Positions 44,139 to 52,812 of a DNA stretch of 64,000 nucleotides are shown piece after piece. The stretch is from Clostridiales bacterium (GTDB lineage Bacteria > Bacillota > Clostridia > Monoglobales > WRBX01): positions 62,001-126,000 of the forward strand of contig JAISIR010000020.1 in the NCBI GenBank assembly GCA_031261985.1. Direction: 5' to 3'. The number at the start of each line of letters is the position of its first letter. The first letter of the stretch is position 1. The notes below the pieces were generated by a model. The model worked only from the letters and a program-made list of their open reading frames with translations, was not told where the DNA came from and did no database searches. The position numbers were made by a program, and so were the translations under genes.

Positions 44139-44918
44139 TTAAGTAATCTTCTCTCGTAAAGTAGAATAGAACCAGCTTTTTTTAGTCGATATAATTTTAG
44201 CTGAGTATGATGATTTATGGATAGAAATTGGCTTATCGTTGTTAATTGGTGCAAAAACTTGACCGTCGACGGCGACATATGCTTTGTGTTGTTCGGGCTG
44301 GTCGATAGAAATTTTGATTCCACGATGAGATGGGACGATGATAGAGCGCGAGTTAAGTGAGTGTGCGCAAATGGGGGTAATGGCGATGACGTCTAAGGTA
44401 GGGTCGATTAATGGGCCGCCAGCAGAGAGTGAGTAGGCGGTGGAGCCTGTAGGCGTAGAGATGATGACGCCGTCGGCTGAATATTCCTTTAAAAGCTCGT
44501 CGTCTAAAAACACTTTAATGTGCATAATTCTAGGCAGAGTGCGCGATATAACAATATCGTTAAGAGCGCGGCTATCGGAGCCTTCTAAAAAATCGGTTAC
44601 AAGCATAATTCGATTAGAAGTTTCGTAATCGCCATGGATAATATCGATTAAGTGAGGCAGCTCGTCGTTTTCTAGACCTGTCATAAAGCCTAAGCGTCCA
44701 GTGTTAACGCCGAGGATAGGAATGTTGCGTGGGGCGTATGCGCGGGCGGTAGAAAGAAGCGTGCCGTCGCCACCAACCGATATGATAAAATCGCAATCGG
44801 GCGTGACGGTGCCTATGGTGCAATTGCTACCATTTTTTGTTATTATGTCCGAAATTTGCTTGGAAATATTAGAGCTATCGGGCTTTTCGTTATTAAAAAT
44901 TATAGAAAAATTGGGCAA
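44139..44918 (-). CDS. nadK: NAD kinase
   Basis: Makes NADP from NAD. The diagnostic GGDGT is at residues 49-53 within FIISVGGDGTLLSTARAY. GVNTGRLGFMTGL, ADGVIISTPTGSTAYSLSAGGPLIDP and ITPICAHSLNSRSIIVP follow. 259 aa is normal. The start is TTG with GAGGTG 8 bases upstream. hflX lies 15 bases before. Confidence 0.96.
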   Translation of the reverse strand: MPNFSIIFNNEKPDSSNISKQISDIITKNGSNCTIGTVTPDCDFIISVGGDGTLLSTARAYAPRNIPILGVNTGRLGFMTGLENDELPHLIDIIHGDYETSNRIMLVTDFLEGSDSRALNDIVISRTLPRIMHIKVFLDDELLKEYSADGVIISTPTGSTAYSLSAGGPLIDPTLDVIAITPICAHSLNSRSIIVPSHRGIKISIDQPEQHKAYVAVDGQVFAPINNDKPISIHKSSYSAKIISTKKSWFYSTLREKIT

Positions 44919-44933
44919 AATTTATGCACCTCA

Positions 44934-46166
44934 CTAATTATTTATCTGCTTCCAATCGGGTTCGGCGATAATTGCTTTTATATGTGTGCCGTCAGGCAAA
45001 TGCTCTTCTAGTAAAACTTTGCCCAAGTTATGGATTTTCATAACAATATCGCCGCGGTAATAGGGGATAATCTCGTCGATAGTGATGCGTTTTTCGGGCA
45101 AATTTTCGGCAATGGCGGTTAGGAGGGTATCGATTCCTGTTTTATTTTTGGCGGATATGCAGATGCCATCTAAGTTAGATAAATCCTCGATATCTTCGGT
45201 TTTATTGTACACATTTATTATAGGCTTATCGTCGGCTTTTAAATCGTGGAGCAAGTTTTCGACCACTTGTTTTTGCACCAAAAATTCGGGGCTAGTGGCA
45301 TCTATAACATGAATCAAAAGGTCGCAAAGCAAGCTTTCTTCTAGTGTAGAGCGGAAGGCGCGAATGAGATGATGAGGCAGCTTGCGAATAAAGCCGACGG
45401 TATCGGTTAAAAGGACGGTGGCGCCATCGGGCAGTTCCATTTTGCGAGTGGTGGGGTCAAGGGTGGCAAAAAGGAGGTCTTGCGCGAAGATATCGCTATT
45501 GGTTAGTGTGTTTAAAAGTGTGGATTTACCTGCGTTTGTGTAGCCAATTAAAGCTATTTGCTGGATTCCGTCTTTTACGCGAGCGCGGCGTTGAGTTTCG
45601 CGGATATTCTCTACCTTTTGAAGTTGTTCGTTTAAGGCGGAGATTTTTTCTTTGATATGGCGACGGTCGGTCTCGAGTTTGGTTTCGCCTGGGCCACGTG
45701 CGCCAACACCAACACCTGCACGAGATAAGCCTGCTTCGGCAGAACTTCCTGCTAAACGTGGTAGAAGGTAGCGGAGTTGAGCAAGCTCGACTTGAAGCTG
45801 ACCTTCGTTACTTTGCGCGCGTTGGGCGAAAATATCTAGAATAAGGGTGCTTCTATCGACAATTGGCACTTTAAGTAAATCTGACAAGTTACGAGTTTGA
45901 ATGCCGCTTAGCTCGTCGTCGAAAATGGCGAGTTCTATGTTGTTTTCGGCTATAAAATCTGCAATTTCTGTAATTTTACCCTCGCCGATATAGGTGCCTG
46001 TTTCTAACTTCTGGCGGTTTTGTATAAAAATTTCGTTTACATCTACACCAGCAGTTTTAGCAAGGAGCTTTAGCTCTTGAATGGAACTTTCGGTCGTGTC
46101 GGCTAAAGTATCTTTTAAGCCTAGATGCGCACCAACTAGCACGGCGCGTTGTTTTTGTTGAAGCAA
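44934..46166 (-). CDS. hflX: GTPase HflX
   Basis: A ribosome-associated GTPase that splits stalled or hibernating ribosomes. It has the N-terminal HflX domain (IFDDELSGIQTRNLSDLL, VVDRSTLILDIFAQRAQSNEGQLQVELAQL) and the linker GARGPGETKLETDRR. The G domain has GYTNAGKSTLLNTL (G1) and DTVGFIRKLPHHLIRAFRSTLEE (G3). 410 aa is typical. It starts with TTG, with AAGGAG 8 bases upstream. Confidence 0.96.
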   Translation of the reverse strand: MLQQKQRAVLVGAHLGLKDTLADTTESSIQELKLLAKTAGVDVNEIFIQNRQKLETGTYIGEGKITEIADFIAENNIELAIFDDELSGIQTRNLSDLLKVPIVDRSTLILDIFAQRAQSNEGQLQVELAQLRYLLPRLAGSSAEAGLSRAGVGVGARGPGETKLETDRRHIKEKISALNEQLQKVENIRETQRRARVKDGIQQIALIGYTNAGKSTLLNTLTNSDIFAQDLLFATLDPTTRKMELPDGATVLLTDTVGFIRKLPHHLIRAFRSTLEESLLCDLLIHVIDATSPEFLVQKQVVENLLHDLKADDKPIINVYNKTEDIEDLSNLDGICISAKNKTGIDTLLTAIAENLPEKRITIDEIIPYYRGDIVMKIHNLGKVLLEEHLPDGTHIKAIIAEPDWKQINN

Positions 46167-46191
46167 AGCACTCGCTCCTTTTTGTAATAAT

Positions 46192-46791
46192 CTATATCAT
46201 CTCGCGTCGGCCCTCTAATGCGCGAGTTAGGGTAATTTGGTCGGCATACTCGATATCGCTACCCACGGGAATGCCTGATGAAATGCGCGTTACCTTTACA
46301 CCAAGCGGCTTAATTAGTTTGGCAATATACATTGCGGTTGCCTCGCCCTCGATATTTGGATTGGTTGCCAAGATAACTTCGGAAACCTTAGGCGTAATGC
46401 GGGGTAGAAGCTCTTTGACCTTAATCATCTCGGGGGTAATGCCTTCCATCGGCGAGATTGCACCATGAAGCACATGATACAAGCCATCGTATTCGTTAGT
46501 TTTCTCCATAGAAATAACGTCGCGCGGGCTTTCGACTACACAAATTGTAGATAAATCGCGCTTAGCGGATGCGCAGATGTTGCAAATTTCTTTATCGGTT
46601 AAGTTTTGGCATTCGTTACAATAATGAACATTTTGCTTAGCTTGAATGAGTGCATCTGCAAACGAGACAGATTTATCGAGCGGCTGAGAGAGCATGTGAA
46701 AAGCTAGGCGGCATGCGGTTTTATGCCCGATGCTAGGCAGCGACTCGAAGTGTTCGATTAAAGTTGCAAGCGGGGGAGCATAGTAATCCAC
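46192..46791 (-). CDS. recR: Recombination mediator RecR
   Basis: Loads RecA with RecF/RecO. The 199-aa protein has the helix-hairpin-helix start ([22 protein letters not shown]), a zinc finger ([16 protein letters not shown]) and a Toprim domain ([30 protein letters not shown]). GTG start; the first base of its start overlaps the ybaB stop. dnaX-ybaB-recR is the conserved order. Confidence 0.97.
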   Translation of the reverse strand: MDYYAPPLATLIEHFESLPSIGHKTACRLAFHMLSQPLDKSVSFADALIQAKQNVHYCNECQNLTDKEICNICASAKRDLSTICVVESPRDVISMEKTNEYDGLYHVLHGAISPMEGITPEMIKVKELLPRITPKVSEVILATNPNIEGEATAMYIAKLIKPLGVKVTRISSGIPVGSDIEYADQITLTRALEGRREMI

Positions 46792-47135
46792 TAGATTAAG
46801 CCCCCTAGTGCGCCGCCGAATTGACTCATGGCAGCTGCGCTTTCGTCATCTATTTTTTGTATCGCCTCGTTGACAGCGGTTATTACAAGGTCTTGCAGCA
46901 TCTCGATATCGTCGGGGTCGACAACTTCGGGCTTAATAGTTAGCGAGGTAATTTTGCGCTTGCCGTTCATTGCAACACTAACCGCGCCACCGCCAGAGGT
47001 AACGATGGTTTGTTTATCGGCTAATTCTTCTTGAGTTTCCATTAACTTTTTTTGCATTTTTTGTGCTTCTTTTAGCATGTTATTAAAATTCATCGAGCCG
47101 CCCATGCCGCCCGGGAATCCACCTTTTTTACCCAT
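46791..47135 (-). CDS. ybaB: YbaB/EbfC nucleoid-associated protein
   Basis: 114 aa. A Gly/Met-rich N-terminus is followed by the YbaB core: [55 protein letters not shown]. It is a small dimeric DNA-binding protein, encoded between dnaX and recR as usual. AAAGGAC lies upstream. Confidence 0.95.
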   Translation of the reverse strand: MGKKGGFPGGMGGSMNFNNMLKEAQKMQKKLMETQEELADKQTIVTSGGGAVSVAMNGKRKITSLTIKPEVVDPDDIEMLQDLVITAVNEAIQKIDDESAAAMSQFGGALGGLI

Positions 47136-47158
47136 ATTAATTCAGTCCTTTATAAAAT

Positions 47159-48244
47159 TTAAGCAGATAGTTGTAAAATTGTACTTTCGACCAACACGCG
47201 AGGCGATGAAGCGAACTTTAAATTGGCGATAATCTCGCTTAAGCCTTGCATGCAGGCGATAATTTTATCGGTTGAATATTTTTTGCATTGTTCTTTTAAT
47301 TTTTCGATTGTTTCGCTAGGCTCATCTAAGATTTCTTCGGGGGAATCTACATTTTTGCAGACAGCTAAGTCGCGATAATGTGCCAGAAGAGTATTTGCCA
47401 AAACAGAGGCATCGCTGCCGCCAGTTAAAATTTTATTGGCTATGCTAAGCGCATCGCCCATGGATTTATCAGCTATTGCATCGGCTAAATTAAAATACAT
47501 ATTGCGCCCAACAACGCCCAGGGTATTTTGCACTACATCGAGCGTTACTTTACCGCCCGAAACACCCTTGCATTGGTCTAAAATAGAGAGTGCGTCGCGC
47601 ATGGCACCGTCGGCTAAAGTGGCAATAACCGAGGCGGCATCGGGGGCTAGCTCAAAGTTGTCGTCTTTAGCGGTTTGTAACAGGTGCGAGGTTATATCTT
47701 TATTAGAAATTCGGCGGAAATCGAAGCGTTGGCAGCGTGATTGAATGGTAAGAGGGACTTTATGCGCCTCGGTTGTAGCTAGAATAAAGATAGTGTTTTT
47801 AGGAGGTTCCTCCAACGTTTTAAGTAGCGCGTTAAACGCCTCGCCTGTTAGCATGTGCACTTCGTCGATGATGTAAACTCTGTATTTAAGGGCGGTGGGA
47901 GCGTATTGAACTTCGTTGCGAATAAGGCGGATATCATCGACGCGTCGGTTGCTTGCGGCATCGATTTCGCTGACATCTAAGATAGTGCCATTTAGCAGAC
48001 CGGTGCAGGCTTCGCATTTATTGCAAGGGTCGCCATTTGGCTGCAAATCTAGGCAATTTACACTGCGAGAGAAGATTTTTGCGACGGTAGTCTTACCCGT
48101 CCCACGTGTTCCGCAAAAAAGGTATGCGTGCGAGATATTGCCAGAAGTTAGCTGGTTTTTAAGAGTATTAACAACAAATGATTGCCCTATTACTTGCGAA
48201 AAAGTTATAGGGCGATATTTTCTATATAAAGTAGTTTGCTCCAT
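47159..48244 (-). CDS. dnaX: DNA polymerase III subunit gamma (short DnaX)
   Basis: A clamp-loader ATPase. It has Walker A GTRGTGKTT (45-53), the zinc cysteines at about 64, 74, 77 and 80, IDEVHMLTGEAFNALLKTLEEPP and the arginine finger region IQSRCQRFDF. The gene stops at 361 aa, at the end of the clamp-loader collar domain (VLVESTILQLSA). The tau-type extension of about 180-200 residues that binds polymerase and helicase is absent. The stop is clean and the neighbours are intact, so this is not an obvious frameshift. GAGGT precedes the ATG. Confidence 0.96.
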   Translation of the reverse strand: MEQTTLYRKYRPITFSQVIGQSFVVNTLKNQLTSGNISHAYLFCGTRGTGKTTVAKIFSRSVNCLDLQPNGDPCNKCEACTGLLNGTILDVSEIDAASNRRVDDIRLIRNEVQYAPTALKYRVYIIDEVHMLTGEAFNALLKTLEEPPKNTIFILATTEAHKVPLTIQSRCQRFDFRRISNKDITSHLLQTAKDDNFELAPDAASVIATLADGAMRDALSILDQCKGVSGGKVTLDVVQNTLGVVGRNMYFNLADAIADKSMGDALSIANKILTGGSDASVLANTLLAHYRDLAVCKNVDSPEEILDEPSETIEKLKEQCKKYSTDKIIACMQGLSEIIANLKFASSPRVLVESTILQLSA

Positions 48245-48265
48245 AAATAATTACCTCGTTAAAAA

Positions 48266-48286
48266 TAGTGTGCATCATAAAGATGC
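48266..48286 (-). terminator. Terminator of the SRP RNA
   Basis: GCATC-TTTAT-GATGC followed by ACACTATTTTT on the minus strand, directly after the 3' end of the SRP RNA and before dnaX. Confidence 0.7.
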
Positions 48287-48560
48287 GGCCACACGACCCA
48301 CCCTCGATAACGCGATGCTTTGTGCAATAAAAATAGCTTGCTAAGCATAGTGCCTTCGCACACATAAACAAAATTTGCTTATTGCTGCTGCGTTCCCGCT
48401 CTGACAAGGTTCACAAACAGTTTATTGTACGAAACCATGCTATCATGGCTTGCTAAATAAATTGCGGGCAGAGCATATCAAAACCTTAGGCAGGTCATAA
48501 CTCCTTCATGTAGCGGATTTAAGGGTTAAAGGCACCGCTAGCGCCCCAGTTGTGTAGCCA
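48287..48560 (-). ncRNA. ffs: Large bacterial SRP RNA (scRNA type, with Alu domain)
   Basis: About 274 nt. The 5' GGCTACAC pairs perfectly (with two G-U) with the 3' GTGTGGCC to close helix 1. The Alu domain block GCTAGCGGTGCC, then AAATCCGCT, matches Bacillus-type scRNA. Domain IV, with its GGAA tetraloop (TGTCAGAGCGGGAACGCAGC), is the Ffh-binding site. It lies upstream of dnaX-ybaB-recR, as in B. subtilis. It has its own promoter and terminator. It works with FtsY (22154-23215). Confidence 0.96.
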
Positions 48561-48566
48561 ATTATA

Positions 48567-48595
48567 ATTATACATTTAAAGACTTGACTTGTCAA
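48567..48595 (-). promoter_or_regulatory. SRP RNA promoter
   Basis: On the minus strand TTGACA (48595-48590), 17 bases and TATAAT (48572-48567); a full consensus promoter. Its -35 box abuts that of the divergent aroF promoter. Confidence 0.9.
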
Positions 48596-48612
48596 GCGTT
48601 TTATGATAAAAT
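48584..48612 (+). promoter_or_regulatory. Promoter of the aro operon
   Basis: TTGACT (48584-48589), 17 bases and TAAAAT (48607-48612), reading toward aroF. Confidence 0.75.
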
Positions 48613-48653
48613 ATATACAATATTTTTAAGCAATTTACAGAGGTGGAGTAAAC

Positions 48654-49670
48654 ATGATAGTTTTAATTAAAAAAGATTGTCCTAAAGATGAAGTAAACGA
48701 GATAATAGCTGAGATTAAGTCGTATGGTGTCGAGACGGATATATCCTATGGTGATGGTACATTATTGATTGGCGTGGTAGGCGATACTTCGGTTGTAGAT
48801 AGATACAAAATTGCGGCGAATCCTTATGTCGAGAATATAATCAAGGTTTCGGAGCCTTATAAAAAGGCGAACAGAAAGTTTCACCCCGACGATACAATTG
48901 TTGAGGTAAATGGGCGGAAGATAGGTGGCGATTCGATTGCCATTATTGCTGGGCCTTGCTCGATTGAAACGCGTGAGCAGACCTTAGAAACCGCTAAGGG
49001 CGTAGCTAAAAGTGGGGCGAATTTTTTACGCGGCGGTGCGTTTAAACCTAGGACGTCGCCTTATGCCTTTCAGGGCTTGGAATTAGACGGTTTAGAGCTG
49101 CTTAAGATTGCGCGCGAGGAGACGGGGTTGCCGATAGTGACCGAGATAATGTCGCCACGGTTAGTCGAAAAATTTATCGATGATGTAGATGTGATTCAGG
49201 TTGGCGCGAGGAATATGCAGAATTTTGACCTGTTGAAAGAGCTTAGTTATACGCAAAAGCCTATATTGCTAAAACGTGGGTTGGCGGCGACGATTGATGA
49301 GTGGTTAATGTCTGCCGAGTACTTGCTTGCAGGCGGGAACAATAATGTAATTTTGTGTGAGCGTGGCATTAGGTCGTTTGAGGGGTACACTCGAAATGTG
49401 CTGGATATAAGCGCGATTCCTGTGGTTAAAAGGCTTTCGCATTTGCCGATATTAGTCGACCCATCGCATGCTAGTGGTAAGGCATGGATGGTTCCTATTT
49501 TGGCGAAAACAGCCATTGCAGCAGGTGCGGACGGGCTTATAATTGAAGTTCATAACGACCCTAAACATGCGTTGTGTGATGGCGCGCAAAGCTTGGATTT
49601 ACCACAATTTGACGCGTTAATGAACAATTTGCAGAAATATGCTGAGCTAGAGGGTAAAAAGTTATGCTAA
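48654..49670 (+). CDS. aroF: 3-deoxy-7-phosphoheptulonate synthase (type I-beta)
   Basis: The first step of the shikimate pathway, from PEP and erythrose 4-phosphate. An N-terminal ferredoxin-like regulatory domain (residues 1-70) is followed by the KDPS-like barrel: IAIIAGPCSIETREQ, NFLRGGAFKPRTSPYAFQGL, VTEIMSPRLVEKF, IQVGARNMQNFDLLKEL, LLKRGLAATIDEWLMSAEY, LPILVDPSHASGK. 338 aa is typical for this type. GAGGTGG lies before the ATG. It is the first gene of aroF-tyrA-aroB-aroA-aroC. Confidence 0.96.
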   Translation: MIVLIKKDCPKDEVNEIIAEIKSYGVETDISYGDGTLLIGVVGDTSVVDRYKIAANPYVENIIKVSEPYKKANRKFHPDDTIVEVNGRKIGGDSIAIIAGPCSIETREQTLETAKGVAKSGANFLRGGAFKPRTSPYAFQGLELDGLELLKIAREETGLPIVTEIMSPRLVEKFIDDVDVIQVGARNMQNFDLLKELSYTQKPILLKRGLAATIDEWLMSAEYLLAGGNNNVILCERGIRSFEGYTRNVLDISAIPVVKRLSHLPILVDPSHASGKAWMVPILAKTAIAAGADGLIIEVHNDPKHALCDGAQSLDLPQFDALMNNLQKYAELEGKKLC

Positions 49671-50494
49671 ATATTCTATTTGTAGGTTTGGGGCTAATAG
49701 GCGGCTCGATGGTTAAGCGATTGCTAGACGTCAGTGGGTACAATGTCGGCGGGGCGGATATTAATGCGCGCGTGATGACCGATGCGATTACCAAAGGTTA
49801 CATAAAGACCGATGTAATTGAGCAAAATGCTGATGTTATTGTTATGTGCTTGTATCCTGCAGCGTCGATTGAGTGGTTAAAGAATAATATGGACAAGCTG
49901 CCAAAAGGCGTGCTGGTAACCGATTGCCTTGGTGTAAAGCGGCAGATGTATGATTTTTGTGCAAAAAATGGGATAAAATATGTCGGCATGCATCCTATGG
50001 CAGGGCGTGAGTGTAAGGGGTACGAGAATTCGCTAGCTGATTTATTCGTTGGTGCTAATTTTATTCTAGTTGAGGGCGAATATGATGCCGAGGCTGATGA
50101 GCGCGCTAAAAATGTGGACATAGTTTGTAAATTAGCGAATGATTTAGGCGCGGGTAATATAATTAAGGCGTCGTGCGCTAAGCATGATAAAATGATAGGG
50201 TATACCAGCCAGTTGGAGCATGTGATTGCTTCGTGCGTGGTGCATTCTAAGTTTTTTGATGAGCATAAGGCCTATGAGGGTAATAGTTTTGAGGACTTTA
50301 CGCGAATATCGCGTGGGATTAACCCTATTATGTGGAGTGAGCTGTTTTGCGAGAATAAGCAAGCGTTGTGCAAGGTTTTAGACGAGCATATCCAAATTTT
50401 GGGTGATATGAGAGATATGATTTTTAACGAAGATGTCGAGGGGATATATCTTCAACTAGAGGAGTGCAATGAAAAGTGGAGAGCCTTAAAGTAA
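49664..50494 (+). CDS. tyrA: Prephenate dehydrogenase TyrA
   Basis: Oxidatively decarboxylates prephenate for tyrosine synthesis. It has the Rossmann motif FVGLGLIGGSMVKRL at the N-terminus, then VLVTDCLGVKRQMYDF, YVGMHPMAGRECKGYENS and MIGYTSQLEHVIASCVV. No C-terminal ACT domain is present at 276 aa, so feedback by tyrosine through ACT is unlikely. It overlaps aroF by 7 bases and aroB by 19. Confidence 0.93.
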   Translation: MLNILFVGLGLIGGSMVKRLLDVSGYNVGGADINARVMTDAITKGYIKTDVIEQNADVIVMCLYPAASIEWLKNNMDKLPKGVLVTDCLGVKRQMYDFCAKNGIKYVGMHPMAGRECKGYENSLADLFVGANFILVEGEYDAEADERAKNVDIVCKLANDLGAGNIIKASCAKHDKMIGYTSQLEHVIASCVVHSKFFDEHKAYEGNSFEDFTRISRGINPIMWSELFCENKQALCKVLDEHIQILGDMRDMIFNEDVEGIYLQLEECNEKWRALK

Positions 50495-51525
50495 AAGCAA
50501 ACGGGCGCGGATATACCATAGATTTTGTTGATAATTACACGAGTATCGGCGAGTTTGTTGGCGCGGCAGGATACAAAAAGTGTGCCATCATAACCGACGA
50601 GAATGTCGACAAGCTTTACGCCGACGAGATTATGAGTATTTTGCAGGCGTATCAGCCTTTTAAGATGGTTTTTCCTGCAGGTGAGGCTACTAAGAATCCT
50701 CAAAACTTAATCGCTGGGGTTAGGTGGCTGGCGAACAATAATTTTAGTAGGACGGACCTTGTAATTGCCTTGGGTGGCGGTGTGGTTGGCGATTTAGCGG
50801 GATTTATTGCTGCGACGTATGACCGCGGGGTGGATTTTATCCAGGTGCCAACAACGATTGTTGCGCAATGTGATTCGTCTATCGGCGGCAAGGTGGCGGT
50901 GGATATTCCCGAGGGGAAGAATAGGTTTGGAGCCTTTTATCCGCCTAAATATGTGTGCATAAATGCTAGCGTGTTGCAGACTTTGCCAGAGCGAAACCGT
51001 GCGGACGGAATGGCTGAAGTGATAAAGCATGGGTGTATTTACGATGCGAAATTGTTTGATGATTTATCGCGCGGGATAGACGATTTTGGCGCGATTGTAA
51101 GGCGCAATTGCCAGATTAAGCAGCATTTTGTTGAGGCAGATGAATATGACCGCGGGCTTAGGATGCAACTTAATTTTGGGCATACTTTGGCGCATAGTAT
51201 CGAGAGCTATTACGGAAACGACGGTGAGAAGTTTACTCATGGCGAGGCGGTGGCTGTGGGTATGGCGGTTATGGCGCGGATAGGCGAGCGGCTGGGCGTA
51301 ACCGAGGGTGGAACGTATGAAAAGATTGTTGATGTGTTAAAAAAGTATCGGTTACCCTATAAAACTGATGTGCCGATAGCTGAATTAATCGGCTACATGA
51401 AGGGCGATAAAAAAGTAATGGGCGGAGTTATAAATGTAATTATGTTAGAGAAAATTGGTTCGGCATTTGTGCGCCAACTTAAAATTGATGAGGTGGGCGA
51501 ATTTTATGATAACTATTCGGCGTAG
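50476..51525 (+). CDS. aroB: 3-dehydroquinate synthase AroB
   Basis: Converts DAHP to 3-dehydroquinate. It has FPAGEATKNPQNL, VIALGGGVVGDLAGFIAATYDRGVDFIQVPTT, AQCDSSIGGKVAVDIPEGKN, the metal ligand region MAEVIKHGCIYD, and LNFGHTLAHSIES with GEAVAVGMAVMARIG. 349 aa is normal. It starts with GTG, about 10 bases after GAGGAG. Confidence 0.97.
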   Translation: MESLKVKANGRGYTIDFVDNYTSIGEFVGAAGYKKCAIITDENVDKLYADEIMSILQAYQPFKMVFPAGEATKNPQNLIAGVRWLANNNFSRTDLVIALGGGVVGDLAGFIAATYDRGVDFIQVPTTIVAQCDSSIGGKVAVDIPEGKNRFGAFYPPKYVCINASVLQTLPERNRADGMAEVIKHGCIYDAKLFDDLSRGIDDFGAIVRRNCQIKQHFVEADEYDRGLRMQLNFGHTLAHSIESYYGNDGEKFTHGEAVAVGMAVMARIGERLGVTEGGTYEKIVDVLKKYRLPYKTDVPIAELIGYMKGDKKVMGGVINVIMLEKIGSAFVRQLKIDEVGEFYDNYSA

Positions 51526-52783
51526 TAAATTGCAGGGGAAAGTGATTGCGCCACCATCAAAATCGGTTGCGCATAGGGCGATAATTTGCGCTTCGATGGC
51601 GAGTGGTAAAAGTGTTGTGCGCAACGTCGATTTTTCGGAAGATATTCTGGCAACAATTGATGTTATGCGCGCTTTTGGTGCAGAAATCGAGTGTGGCGAG
51701 CGCGAGGTTTACATAAATAACGGGATAGATTTGTTTTTGCATGGAGAAAATCAGTTAGTGCCTAATGACAGGGTGGAGCCGATTATAGCTAATTGTCGTG
51801 AGAGTGGGACGACTTTGCGAATGACGATTCCTTTGGCGATGATTATAAATGGCGGTGCAAAATTTGTAGGGAAGGGCAGGCTGATGGCGCGTCCTTTAGA
51901 TGCGTATACCGAGCTTTTTGACGAGTGTGGCGTGAGGTATGCTAAGGATGATGATTACTTTTATGTTGGGAATCATGGTGCGTTGCGTCAAACAATTAGA
52001 ATTAGCGGCAAGGTAAGCTCGCAATATATCAGCGGGTTGCTATGTTATTTGCCTAATTTACCTGAAATTGAGGGCGGATATTGCATAGAAATTATTGACG
52101 GGTTAGAATCGCGCGCGTACATTGATTTGACTATTAATGTGTTAAAAAACTTTGGTATAAGCGTGAAAAATTTTGATTATAAGCGCTTTGTGGTGCAAGG
52201 TGGGCAAAAGTTTATTGCGCGTGAGTACGAGGTGGAAAATGATTTTTCGCAGGCAGCGTTTTGGTTGGTGGCGCGTGAGCTGGGAAATGATATTGAGGTT
52301 GAGGGACTGTCTGTTAAAAGCTTGCAGGGCGACAGGCGGATTGTGCAGATTTTAGATGATATGTTTGGGGTTCACGAAGATAATGTGAAATATATCATAG
52401 ATGCGCGTGAAATTCCTGATTTAGTGCCTATTTTGGCGGTGGCTGGGTGTTTTGTGAATCGCGAAGTTGACATAATTAATGCCGAAAGGCTGAGGTATAA
52501 AGAGAGTGACAGGCTTTTTGCCATCGCGACGGAGCTGAATAACTTGGGTGCTAAAATTGAGGAACGCGATGATGGATTGCTTATCAAACCTATTAAAAAG
52601 CTAAGCGGGGGCAGGGTAAGTTCGCATAATGACCACAGGATAGCCATGGCGATTGCGATAGCTTCCACAATGTGTGAGGGCGCGATTGAGCTAGAGGGCG
52701 AGGATAGTGTGAGGAAGTCTTATCCCAGGTTTTGGCAGGAGTTTAAACGATTAGGCGGAAAAATAGAAACGAAAAATGAATAG
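51506..52783 (+). CDS. aroA: 3-phosphoshikimate 1-carboxyvinyltransferase (EPSP synthase)
   Basis: Joins PEP to shikimate 3-phosphate. It has APPSKSVAHRAIICASMASGKS, then ESGTTLRMTIPLAM, RPLDAYTELFDECGV, SGKVSSQYISGLL, and RYKESDRLFAIATEL with SHNDHRIAMAIAIAST. I start at ATG 51506 (425 aa), with GAGGTGGG 9 bases before; a start 51 bases upstream lacks an RBS. It overlaps aroB by 20 bases. The N-terminal motif here has Val-Ala-His-Arg after Lys-Ser and no Asn-Ala-Gly-Thr motif, as in class II-like enzymes. Confidence 0.95.
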   Translation: MITIRRSKLQGKVIAPPSKSVAHRAIICASMASGKSVVRNVDFSEDILATIDVMRAFGAEIECGEREVYINNGIDLFLHGENQLVPNDRVEPIIANCRESGTTLRMTIPLAMIINGGAKFVGKGRLMARPLDAYTELFDECGVRYAKDDDYFYVGNHGALRQTIRISGKVSSQYISGLLCYLPNLPEIEGGYCIEIIDGLESRAYIDLTINVLKNFGISVKNFDYKRFVVQGGQKFIAREYEVENDFSQAAFWLVARELGNDIEVEGLSVKSLQGDRRIVQILDDMFGVHEDNVKYIIDAREIPDLVPILAVAGCFVNREVDIINAERLRYKESDRLFAIATELNNLGAKIEERDDGLLIKPIKKLSGGRVSSHNDHRIAMAIAIASTMCEGAIELEGEDSVRKSYPRFWQEFKRLGGKIETKNE

Positions 52784-52812
52784 AGAAAATCAACGGTTAA
52801 AGGGGTGCAAAC

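Noticed and set aside
52460-52480. GTTGACATAATTAA inside aroA as a further copy of the intergenic motif
   Set aside because: It encodes Val-Asp-Ile-Ile in frame and is expected by chance; only the intergenic copies were counted.
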